Shown: positions 6,926 to 13,179 of the stretch, one piece after another
Layout of the letters: each line of letters opens with the position of its first letter
How positions within the stretch are numbered: position 1 is the first letter of the stretch
Origin: CAVPRW01 sp046727435 [NCBI: bacterium]
Lineage (GTDB): Bacteria; Tectomicrobia; Entotheonellia; J063
Direction of reading: 5' to 3'
Length of the DNA: 13,179 nucleotides
NCBI GenBank assembly: GCA_046727435.1
Contig: JBKPCR010000081.1
Coordinates: 1 to 13,179, forward strand
Notes under the pieces: model-generated
What the model was told of the DNA's origin: nothing
Seen by the model: only the letters and a program-made list of their open reading frames with translations
Databases searched by the model: none
Program-made: the position numbers and the translations under genes

Positions 6926-7687
6926 ATGGAGACAACAGCGACAAAACAGAGCAGCAGGCAGGGCAAATTATCTTCGACCGAGCGAGATCAACTCATCATA
7001 CAGTATGCCCCTTGGGTGAAATTCATCGCCTTGCGAATGGCCGCCAAACTACCTTCACATATTCAGGCGGACGATCTGATCAGTGCAGGGATTATCGGCC
7101 TTATTGACGCACTGGACAAGTTCAACCCTGCCCGAGAAGTACAATTTAAAACCTATGCCCAGATCCGCATCCAGGGAGCTATGAAGGATGAACTCCGATC
7201 ACTTGATTGGGCTTCGCGTTCGATGCGCCAGAAGGTGAAACGCTTGGAGCATGCCTATGCGAGCCTTGAACAGGAGTTGGGCCGACCGCCTTCCTCAGAA
7301 GAGGTCGCCAACTCACTGGGCATCGAGATGGACGAGTTCGAAGAGATGTTGGATGACGTCAAAGGAACCTCTCTGGTCAGTCTGGAAGAACTTGGTCAAG
7401 GACCAGCTTCTGAAGATAAAACCAACCTCCTGGAAGCACTCTTGACCCGCGAGGATCAGGATCCTCTGGAGGTGTTGAATCTGCAAGATCTCAAGAAAGC
7501 TTTATCCCTGGCAATTGCAGAATTACCTGAAAAAGAGCGACTGGTGCTTTCGCTCTATTATTTTGAAGAGCTCACCATGAAAGAGGTCGGTAAAGTTTTG
7601 AACTTGACGGAATCACGTATCTCTCAGCTGCATACCCAAACCGTCTTGCGGCTGCGCAGCAAACTGAAAGCCTATCTCGCCGGGTAA
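6926..7687 (+). CDS. fliA: RNA polymerase sigma-28 factor FliA (flagellar)
   Basis: A 253-residue sigma factor directing transcription of late flagellar and chemotaxis genes. Region 2 has YAPWVKFIALRMAAKLPSH, then DDLISAGIIGLIDALDKFNP and TYAQIRIQGAMKDELRSLDW, all hallmarks of FliA. Region 3 (about 105-180) contains RQKVKRLEHAYASLEQELGR and SLVSLEELG. Region 4 (about 195-250) has LPEKERLVLSLYYFEELTMKEVG and a helix-turn-helix (LNLTESRISQLHTQTVLRL). No frameshift or missing region is visible, and the length is typical. ATG 6926 follows AAAAGGA (6913-6919) with six-base spacing. It stands directly after the flhG remnant, in the usual flhF-flhG-fliA order, yet it is intact itself. Its activity would be held in check by FlgM, encoded downstream, until the hook is complete. 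Confidence 0.97.
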   Translation: METTATKQSSRQGKLSSTERDQLIIQYAPWVKFIALRMAAKLPSHIQADDLISAGIIGLIDALDKFNPAREVQFKTYAQIRIQGAMKDELRSLDWASRSMRQKVKRLEHAYASLEQELGRPPSSEEVANSLGIEMDEFEEMLDDVKGTSLVSLEELGQGPASEDKTNLLEALLTREDQDPLEVLNLQDLKKALSLAIAELPEKERLVLSLYYFEELTMKEVGKVLNLTESRISQLHTQTVLRLRSKLKAYLAG

Positions 7688-8100
7688 AGCCTATTATGGG
7701 CAAGTGGCGCTGAGCAAGGTAAAAAAGTGTATGACAAATCAACGTTTCAGAGCCTTCCACGGGGGTGAAAACCTTACGCTCCGAATGTGTCTGGGGCAGT
7801 GTTCAGCGCTACATGAATAGATGGCCATGAGCTCTCCCATTAGCATTCATTCAATATCCGAGCTACTCACAGGTTCACTCGAGCCGAGTTGGTATTATAG
7901 CCCCAGGCAAGATGCGCTGATCGAGAGCCATCGAACAGAGCCGGCGTGGGGAGGCTCTGCGAGAACGAGTGCACCGTTGCACAAGGTGCTCTTGTGTGTT
8001 ATTGCTGGGCTCGTGTGCTGGACCTCTAGGCCTCCCTTTCAAACATCTGCGCTGCTGTCCGGACGATCTCTGGTCGATTAGCACCGGCATGATCCTCCGT
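7688..8100. other. Gene-poor gap between fliA and the flgM promoter
   Basis: No gene I can support. The longest + frame, 7821-8081, ends in a hydrophobic stretch (KVLLCVIAGLVCW) but has no family resemblance or good ribosome site. A 29-codon frame from ATG 7731 is equally unsupported. I looked for remnants of flgA, flgF, flgG, flgI and flgJ and recognised none. Confidence 0.5.
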
Positions 8101-8128
8101 TAAAGCTCTTCCTCGCCCTTTCCGATAA
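8101..8128 (+). promoter_or_regulatory. Sigma-28 (FliA) type promoter before flgM
   Basis: TAAAG (8101-8105) and TCCGATAA (8121-8128) match the FliA consensus TAAA-N15-GCCGATAA, with one mismatch in the -10 element and one extra spacer base. It is about 120 bases before the flgM start, with predicted initiation near 8135. Autoregulated flgM transcription from a FliA promoter is established in enteric bacteria, so both location and sequence make sense. Confidence 0.7.
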
Positions 8129-8246
8129 CACCGGCATCAACAATGATTCGTATTCCCTGGCGAACGCCTTAGCTATTATGGCGAAACCGTCCCCGGAAGC
8201 GAACTGGACGGATCACACTACAAACACTCTGAAGAATGAGGAGATT

Positions 8247-8555
8247 ATGAGAAGTCATGGTGACACGGCCCATCATTCCCCAGTTGGCGCGTCTTTGCCT
8301 CAGATGAAAACGATGCCAGCACAAGAGATGCCAGGCGCACGAAGACGACTGACCCAACTTGACCAGATGACCTCCTCGCCCCGACTCTGGGAAATTCAGC
8401 AGGCCGGAAAGGTGCTAGGCCAAACCGTAGAGGTTAGAGAGACAAGGATTATTGCACTGAGAAGCGATATCGAGAGCGGCCACTACAGCGTCGAGGCCGA
8501 ACAGGTTGCAGAGAAGATCATGAAAGACCTCCTGCTGGATCTACTCCGCTACTGA
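8247..8555 (+). CDS. flgM: Anti-sigma-28 factor FlgM
   Basis: A small protein of 102 residues that binds FliA and blocks its use until it is exported through the finished hook-basal body. The C-terminal third is diagnostic: VRETRIIALRSDIESGHYSV (61-82), then EAEQVAEKIMKDLL. This matches the FlgM pattern of a charged helix, an I-x-x-G-x-Y turn and a VAEKxxxxLL helix that contacts sigma-28. The N-terminal half is polar, probably disordered and poorly conserved, as expected for an export substrate. I chose ATG 8247 because GAGGAG (8238-8243) lies just before it, although the spacing is short; an in-frame ATG at 8178 would add 23 residues but has no ribosome site. A FliA-type promoter at 8101-8128 supports the assignment, as does fliA 560 bases upstream. 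Confidence 0.88.
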   Translation: MRSHGDTAHHSPVGASLPQMKTMPAQEMPGARRRLTQLDQMTSSPRLWEIQQAGKVLGQTVEVRETRIIALRSDIESGHYSVEAEQVAEKIMKDLLLDLLRY

Positions 8556-9107
8556 GTCGGTCGCTGAAATGCCAAAGCCCTTCCCTGTGGTATGCCATGC
8601 TTGCGACGCCTTTTCACAGATCCTTGGGCGGTAGAACTTCATTCCCAAATAGGTAACGTATGCATAGGCTCTCACCCTAGCCTCGATTATAAGGTAACGT
8701 ATGAAGCATGGTAAGGTTACCCCCGGTGACTGCGATCCAGGAATTATCTTCGCGATTAAACTGTTACCATGCTTACAATTGACACCCAAAAACGAGAGGC
8801 TCTGGAAACTACAACCCTACAAGTCAATCAGTTCCATTTTCCAGACCATTATAAATTGATCTAGACTAGATGGTGAAGTTAACGCGTCTAGCATGTCTGT
8901 TCGTATGGGTGAATAGAAGACTAAAAAGAGGTTCATTATTTCCATGGGATGTACAATGAAGTTCATACAGAAGTTAACCGATAGCTATTCTAGAGTACAT
9001 TCGTGCAGTGACATTCTATAGAATTGATATGGTCTATCGTGATATTGTATGGGGATCTCTGAAATTCAAGTATGGTGGAACTAGTAGTAAGTATAATGGG
9101 GTATAGA
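8556..9107. other. AT-rich gap with short repeats, no recognised gene
   Basis: Composition drops sharply (33% GC in the 60 bases from 8821). AGGTAACGTATG occurs as a direct repeat at 8651-8662 and 8692-8703. The second copy abuts an 11-bp inverted repeat, AAGCATGGTAA (8704-8714) with TTACCATGCTT (8764-8774). No frame shows family resemblance; a 25-codon frame from about 8944 is unsupported. Many AT-rich hexamers resemble -10 boxes, so I name no single promoter. Confidence 0.55.
8651..8774. repeat. Direct repeat plus adjoining inverted repeat
   Basis: A 12-base direct repeat (8651-8662, 8692-8703; 41-base period) is followed without a gap by one arm of an 11-bp perfect inverted repeat (8704-8714 and 8764-8774). 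Inside the left arm, GGTAAGGTTACC is itself an interrupted palindrome (GGTAA and TTACC arms). The arrangement resembles operator-like or small mobile-element end structure; the function is unknown. Confidence 0.6.
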
Positions 9108-9425
9108 ATGGACATAGATATTCAGACCTATAGAATTAATCAGCTCATAAGAAGCTATAGAGCGGCGATCAAACACGATACAGCAGATATAGAGAGTTAT
9201 AATATATCTTTAAATCTCTTTAATAATGATCAAATTCTATCACCAAACGGGAAAAAAAATCAATTGATGGATCAGCTAATTTCTGAGGCGATAGTTCATT
9301 TTACGACGTGTGTGTGGGAAAAAAATAAGCAAAAGATTGCCGGAGACATCATGAGTGACCTCTCTGGCGAGAATGGGAGAAGGAAACCCCATGGAACTCT
9401 TATTCAAGATTCTCGTCGTCGATGA
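9108..9425 (+). CDS. Small FlgM-associated flagellar-type protein (tentative)
   Basis: A reading frame of 105 codons from ATG 9108, with GGGG at 9098-9101; earlier in-frame ATGs at 9072 and 9096 lack good ribosome sites. The product begins MDIDIQTYRINQLIRSYRA and has ILSPNGKKNQLMDQLISEAI in the middle. This resembles the small uncharacterised proteins found beside flgM (the DVU0524-like family: D-x-x-x-Y-x-I-N-x-x-x-x-x-Y, then S-x-E/N-G-K-R/K). The gene is very AT-rich (22% GC in the 60 bases from 9181), unlike fliA and flgM. Its last 12 codons overlap the next gene and look non-native (RRKPHGTLIQDSRRR), so the original stop may have been lost. Family assignment is from memory of the pattern and is moderate; that it is a real gene is more likely. 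Confidence 0.55.
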   Translation: MDIDIQTYRINQLIRSYRAAIKHDTADIESYNISLNLFNNDQILSPNGKKNQLMDQLISEAIVHFTTCVWEKNKQKIAGDIMSDLSGENGRRKPHGTLIQDSRRR

Positions 9426-10872
9426 TGAGCTGCAGATTCAGTTCCTCCTGGAAGAATTCCTTACTAGTTTGGGATATACCGTTCGACTTGTCGGTGATGG
9501 GGAGCAGGCTCTCCGATTACTCCAGAGAGAAGCTTTCGATGGAGTTTTAGTCGATCTAAAGATGGCTAAGATGGGAGGCATGGAACTTCTGCGTTTGATC
9601 AAGCTATCTTATCCAATGCTGCCGGTGATCATGATGACAGGGTATCCGAGCGTCGAAGTCGCTGTAGAAGCGATGAAGGAAGGAGCTGTTGATTTCATCA
9701 CCAAACCGCTCCGCCTGGACGCTTTGCAGTTGGCGGTTGCCCGAATCAGCGGGAATCATTGCGCCTCTCAGTCTATCGCCACCAACCCCTGCACCTCGGC
9801 AATTTCGAGTCCATCGCCCCTATCTGCCATTCCTGGCAAGATCAAGGAACTTTCCATCCTGTACGCCATAAGTGAAGCCTTTCAAGACATCACGGACACG
9901 GAAGTGACTTTTCAGCGCTTAGTACAATTAGCCCGTGAGATCGTAGGGGCAAATTCCTCCTCCTTCACGATTCTCGACGGCGAGTCCTACAGAACGGCTG
10001 TCAAAACGGTCAATGCCGGTGATGAGGAGTATCTCCCGGAAGTACAATCTGCCATCGACGACCGCACTTTAGATCGGTTAATCAAAGAGCGTAAGCCCAT
10101 CCTATTCAATGATGTGCAGTCGGGCATTGTCATGCCTGTGTTCATCAAGAATGAGTTGTTAGGCCTCCTCAGTGTTTGGGAGAAACAAGGGCATCTTCCG
10201 TTCACGGAGGAAGAGGTGCTACTGCTTCTGACGCTTTGCCGTAAAGCTGCCCTGAGCCTTGAAAACCAGTTTCTCTACGAGAGTCTCTATCAAAGCCTCC
10301 TCGAAACGCTAAAGGCACTCGTGACAACCTTGGAAGCTAGAGATCCATACACACGAGCGCACTCGCAGCGTGTCAGCCGCTATGCTACTGCCCTTGCAGC
10401 CAGGATGGGATGTAGCAAGGAAGAGCAAGATATTGTCACAGTAGCGGGCTTTCTTCATGATATCGGTAAAGTCGGCATTTGTGATGCCATTTTGCTCAAG
10501 ACCGACCCCCTTACCCCTGTAGAATATGAAACTATCAAGACACACCCTATAATCGGCGAGCAGATCGTACAACACCTGGGATACTTCTCCAGGGAAAGGT
10601 CGATTATCCGCCATCATCATGAATGGTGGGATGGACGGGGCTACCCTGATGGATTGATGCAACACCAAATCCCTTTCCTGGCAAGAGTCCTAACGGTGGC
10701 AGATGCCTTTGACGCTATTACCAGCAATCGTCCCTACAGGGCTGGGCGTCCTTTCAGGGAGGCACTTGAGGAGTTGGATTGCTGGGCTGGCATCCAATTC
10801 GATGCGGACACTGTTGGTGCGTTCCGACACGTCATCGAAAGAGATCCCGCACACATCGCTCTCATGCGGTAG
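9391..10872 (+). CDS. Response regulator REC-GAF-HD-GYP, cyclic-di-GMP phosphodiesterase
   Basis: A 493-residue protein predicted to hydrolyse the second messenger cyclic-di-GMP when its receiver is phosphorylated. The REC domain (1-122) has D11/D12, phospho-acceptor D55, T83 and K105. A GAF domain spans about 150-300. The HD-GYP domain (about 310-490) keeps every signature: H356-D357 in FLHDIGKVGI, the HHH run at 408-410 with E411, GRGYPDGL with GYP at 417-419, and D438 in DAFDAITSNRPYR. ATG 9391 is preferred because AGAAGG (9378-9383) is seven bases upstream. A start at 9355 or 9373 would add residues before the first receiver strand, which normally begins a few residues from the N-terminus. 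It overlaps the small upstream gene by 35 bases, hinting at coupling. Between flgM and a sigma-54 activator, a role in the switch between motile and attached states is likely but inferred. Confidence 0.95.
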   Translation: MELLFKILVVDDELQIQFLLEEFLTSLGYTVRLVGDGEQALRLLQREAFDGVLVDLKMAKMGGMELLRLIKLSYPMLPVIMMTGYPSVEVAVEAMKEGAVDFITKPLRLDALQLAVARISGNHCASQSIATNPCTSAISSPSPLSAIPGKIKELSILYAISEAFQDITDTEVTFQRLVQLAREIVGANSSSFTILDGESYRTAVKTVNAGDEEYLPEVQSAIDDRTLDRLIKERKPILFNDVQSGIVMPVFIKNELLGLLSVWEKQGHLPFTEEEVLLLLTLCRKAALSLENQFLYESLYQSLLETLKALVTTLEARDPYTRAHSQRVSRYATALAARMGCSKEEQDIVTVAGFLHDIGKVGICDAILLKTDPLTPVEYETIKTHPIIGEQIVQHLGYFSRERSIIRHHHEWWDGRGYPDGLMQHQIPFLARVLTVADAFDAITSNRPYRAGRPFREALEELDCWAGIQFDADTVGAFRHVIERDPAHIALMR

Positions 10873-11428
10873 TGCGGGCCTCTAACATTATCCGCGGCCT
10901 GCTCAAGCACTGGAAGCCTGACATCATGCCTCCGCGAGCTTTACCTCTTGCGCATGCTGGCATAGGCGCTGATCACCCTTCCACCATCAGCACCAGCTTG
11001 AAAGAATTCCCCCTGACAAGTACCCTGAGGAGGCCGGCAATCGGTCGGCTGGGCACCCCTATCCTCACTACTCACTAGAAGACAGCGTCTCGTTTGCACA
11101 CAGCAAGGTTCACCTGCCTCGGCATTTCTCCAACATATCCGTCTGCCATAGGGCTGACGACAAGTCCCCCACAGCCCTACAGAGGCCCCACCAATAAACT
11201 ATCCTGCGAAAGGAATCGGCCTTCACCTGAAGTGTGAACGACAATGAAGCACAACCTTGCTCCAAGGCCGACGGCTTCATCTCTCTTCACGACGCAAGCA
11301 AGTACAACTGCTGAATAGATTCTATTCAGATATCCAAGACTTTTCTAAACCCTCTTGCAATCACTTGAGCAACTGTGCTAAGTATGCTGCCCATGGAGGA
11401 AGCATCGGTAGCAAGAGGAGTAGCACGC
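10873..11428. other. Gap without a recognisable gene
   Basis: No frame gives a protein I recognise; the longest + frame is an extension of an out-of-frame reading through the HD-GYP gene. A hairpin of 8 perfect pairs, TAGGGCTG (11149-11156) and CAGCCCTA (11172-11179) with a 15-base loop, has no T tract after it. AT content rises at about 11320-11370, where a promoter for the next gene would be expected, but I see no clear -35/-10 pair. Confidence 0.5.
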
Positions 11429-12829
11429 ATGCCGCAAGAACGTATCTTGATCGTAGAGGATGAGCCCGACCTCAGACAAGTCTTTGTCGATATCCTGACC
11501 AGTGAAGGCTTTGACACCAGTACAGCTAGTGATGGTGAAATGGCTATTCAGATGCTTAGTGAGAATAACTACGCTCTGTCCCTGATCGATTTATACCTGC
11601 CAAAGGCAGACGGTTTTCAGGTCCTCGCCCACCTACAGCGCGTGAGTTCCTCCACTAGTGCCATCGTGATGACGGGCCATGGCTCAATCGAATCAGCCGT
11701 AGAAGCGATGAAAAAAGGGGCTGTTGACTATCTCACCAAGCCGGTGGCGTTTGATCAACTTCGCATCGTCATCAAGAAAGCTCTCGACGTGCGCCGGCTC
11801 CAGCAGGAGAATTGGCTTTTACGGCATCAGCTTAAGACCAAATATCGTTTTGAAAACCTGGTAGGTAGCAGCCCGGCCATGCAGCCGGTCTTTCAACTCA
11901 TTGAAAAAGTAGTCGATGCGGAGAGCACTGTGCTCATCCTCGGCGAAAGTGGTACCGGCAAAGAGCTGGTCGCTCGGGCCATTCATTTCAATAGCCATCG
12001 CGCCGAGAAGCCGATGGTCCCGGTGAATTGCGGCGCTATCCCGGAGAGTTTGTTGGAAAGCGAGCTGTTCGGCCATGAGCGTGGAGCATTTACAGGCGCG
12101 GCGCGCACCCGTATCGGTCGTTTCGAGTTGGCTAATGGTGGCACAATTTTCTTAGACGAAGTGGGGGACATGAGCCCAGCGCTCCAGGTGAAATTGCTGC
12201 GCGTCCTCCAAGAGCAGAGCTTTGAACGCGTCGGAGGCACCAAGAGCCTACGGATCGACGTACGGATTATCGCCGCCACCAACCGTAACCTGGAAGAAGC
12301 GATCGCGCGCGGTGAATTTCGCGAGGATCTCTACTACCGACTCAGTGTCATCCCGCTGAATCTCCCTCCCCTGCGAGAGCGCAAGGAAGACATCCCATTA
12401 CTTTTGCATCACTTCATGGATCAGTTCAACCGGATGCGCGACCGGAAGTTGCAAGGGTTCTCCCCAAGCGTACTGCACATGCTCATGAATTACCATTGGC
12501 CGGGCAATGTCCGAGAGCTTGAGAACTTGATGGATCGTGTGGTCGTGTTAAGGGGCCAGGGCATTGTCGAGCCGGAGGATTTACCGGAGAAGATGCGCAC
12601 TATGTGGACGCCCTTCCAGCCAGCTGCAACGGTAGAAATTCCCGACGAAGGTTTTTGTCTAGACATGGCTGTCCGGGAGTTTGAGCGCGAGTTGATTTCA
12701 CGGGCGCTCAAGAAAGCTGAGGGCGTGAAGAACAAGGCGGCTCAGCTTCTAGGCATTAAGCGCACCACTCTGATCGAAAAGCTTAAGCGCCACTCGCTCC
12801 TTTTCCCCAGATCATTCCAGCGCCATTAA
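11429..12829 (+). CDS. Sigma-54-dependent response regulator (NtrC type), second copy
   Basis: A 466-residue activator of the same architecture as the one at 4302 but clearly diverged from it. The receiver has E10/D11, phospho-acceptor D54, T82 and K104. The AAA+ domain has Walker A GESGTGKE from G172, GAFTGA at 219-224, Walker B FLDE with D243/E244, FREDLYYRL and WPGNVRELEN. The Fis-type helix-turn-helix at the end reads KNKAAQLLGIKRTTLIEKL, the TTLIEKLKR form seen in FleQ/FlrA- and FleR-like flagellar activators. I chose ATG 11429, with AGAGGAG at 11414-11420, over a GTG at 11375 that would add 18 unusual residues before the first receiver strand and has no ribosome site. It is separated by gaps on both sides, so it is probably transcribed alone. 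It may activate the gene starting at 13113; that is speculative. Confidence 0.95.
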   Translation: MPQERILIVEDEPDLRQVFVDILTSEGFDTSTASDGEMAIQMLSENNYALSLIDLYLPKADGFQVLAHLQRVSSSTSAIVMTGHGSIESAVEAMKKGAVDYLTKPVAFDQLRIVIKKALDVRRLQQENWLLRHQLKTKYRFENLVGSSPAMQPVFQLIEKVVDAESTVLILGESGTGKELVARAIHFNSHRAEKPMVPVNCGAIPESLLESELFGHERGAFTGAARTRIGRFELANGGTIFLDEVGDMSPALQVKLLRVLQEQSFERVGGTKSLRIDVRIIAATNRNLEEAIARGEFREDLYYRLSVIPLNLPPLRERKEDIPLLLHHFMDQFNRMRDRKLQGFSPSVLHMLMNYHWPGNVRELENLMDRVVVLRGQGIVEPEDLPEKMRTMWTPFQPAATVEIPDEGFCLDMAVREFERELISRALKKAEGVKNKAAQLLGIKRTTLIEKLKRHSLLFPRSFQRH

Positions 12830-13112
12830 CCGGCTTTACCCCTCATAGCCAGGCCATCGTCGAGCATCGTTCATATGGGCAGCCTTCGATGACAGGGGAT
12901 ATGGTCTCCCCGGCCGGTATACCTCCGCATCGGTCATGATTCCGCTCGTCCCCCGACGCATCCCGTTCATTGACAGCTTCCTCAGAGACGTGGTACCGTG
13001 ACGCCCAATTTGCATCCGTAGAGACCTGAATGCGCGTGACCTAATACTACAGTGGTAACAAAAGCTGAACGCTGGTATCTTGGTTCCGGACTCATGGACG
13101 GAGGACGGAACC
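12830..13112. other. Leader region with a weak sigma-54-like element
   Basis: No gene seen. TGACGCC, four bases, then TTGCA (12999-13014) has the right -24/-12 phase and a perfect -12 element, but lacks the second G of the nearly invariant GG. It lies about 100 bases before ATG 13113. It is worth noting because the gene upstream encodes a sigma-54 activator; as a promoter it is weak evidence. Confidence 0.25.
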
Positions 13113-13179
13113 ATGCAACGGATCAATGAAGCGACTGATACAGCGCTACCGATGACCGATGCACCAGCCAGCAGCCTTG
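13113..13179 (+). CDS. Start of an unidentified gene, cut by the window edge
   Basis: ATG 13113 follows GGAGGA (13100-13105) with seven-base spacing, one of the best ribosome sites in the window, and the frame stays open to the end (22 codons, MQRINEATDTALPMTDAP...). The polar, Thr/Ala/Asp-rich start has no signal peptide. Too little is visible to name a family. Upstream context (flagellar regulators, a sigma-54 activator) suggests but does not show a flagellar or surface role. Confidence 0.6.
   Translation, partial: MQRINEATDTALPMTDAPASSL

Noticed and set aside
7740-7800. Possible riboswitch-like leader after fliA
   Set aside because: No conserved c-di-GMP or other riboswitch core that I can recognise, and no gene close downstream.
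7821-8081. 86-codon + frame with a hydrophobic stretch
   Set aside because: No ribosome site, no family match, no signal peptide at the N-terminus; probably chance.
8541-8789. 82-codon minus-strand frame
   Set aside because: It overlaps the end of flgM and the repeat cluster; the product is not recognisable.
11149-11179. 8-bp hairpin as a terminator for the HD-GYP gene
   Set aside because: It is about 280 bases downstream and has no T tract; kept only as a note in the gap entry.
11375-11428. GTG start adding 18 residues to the second sigma-54 activator
   Set aside because: The ATG at 11429 has a strong ribosome site and puts the receiver domain at the usual distance from the N-terminus.
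1-13179. CRISPR arrays, tRNA or rRNA genes, insertion sequences with transposase
   Set aside because: I found no regularly spaced repeats, no tRNA-like cloverleaf or rRNA sequence, and no transposase or integrase frame.

Overview
This window looks like part of a flagellar and regulatory locus from a free-living Gram-negative-type bacterium. The gene order flhF-flhG-fliA, with flgM and sigma-54 (NtrC-type) response regulators nearby, is known from Nitrospirota, deltaproteobacterial lineages and gammaproteobacteria with polar flagella. I lean weakly towards a Nitrospirota-like source; no phylogenetic marker here settles it. All supported genes are on the + strand. Only about 73% of the window is intact coding sequence. 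Base composition is patchy: single 60-base lines range from about 22-23% GC (from 901 and 9181) to about 78% GC (from 3121).

Left part (1-3672): two overlapping histidine kinase genes. The first is cut by the window edge (GAF end, PAS, intact HEIKNP phospho-acceptor box) and has a very degenerate ATP-binding domain encoded partly by an AT-rich patch. The second, sharing 25 bases with it, is an 813-residue REC-GAF-GAF-PAS-HisKA-HATPase protein with every catalytic box intact. Together they look like a phosphorelay in which the second protein is the competent kinase.

Middle (3673-8555): a sigma-70-like promoter, a possible small basic protein and an NtrC-type sigma-54 activator. These are followed by about 1.2 kb without an intact gene, which on reading is the wreckage of flhF (about 5800-6293) and flhG (about 6546-6856), with in-frame stops, frameshifts and large deletions. 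Directly after this come an intact fliA (sigma-28) and, 560 bases later, an intact flgM (anti-sigma-28) preceded by a good match to a sigma-28 promoter.

Right part (8556-13179): an AT-rich stretch with short repeats, a small AT-rich gene resembling FlgM-associated flagellar proteins, a REC-GAF-HD-GYP cyclic-di-GMP phosphodiesterase, a second NtrC-type activator, and the first 22 codons of a further gene with a strong ribosome binding site.

The most interesting point is the contrast between intact regulators (sigma-28, its anti-sigma factor, two sigma-54 activators, a c-di-GMP hydrolase, kinases) and the decayed FlhF/FlhG genes that set flagellar position and number. This may record recent loss or rewiring of polar flagellation with the control circuit retained. 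Several other gene-poor gaps of 280-560 bases fit a region undergoing gene decay.
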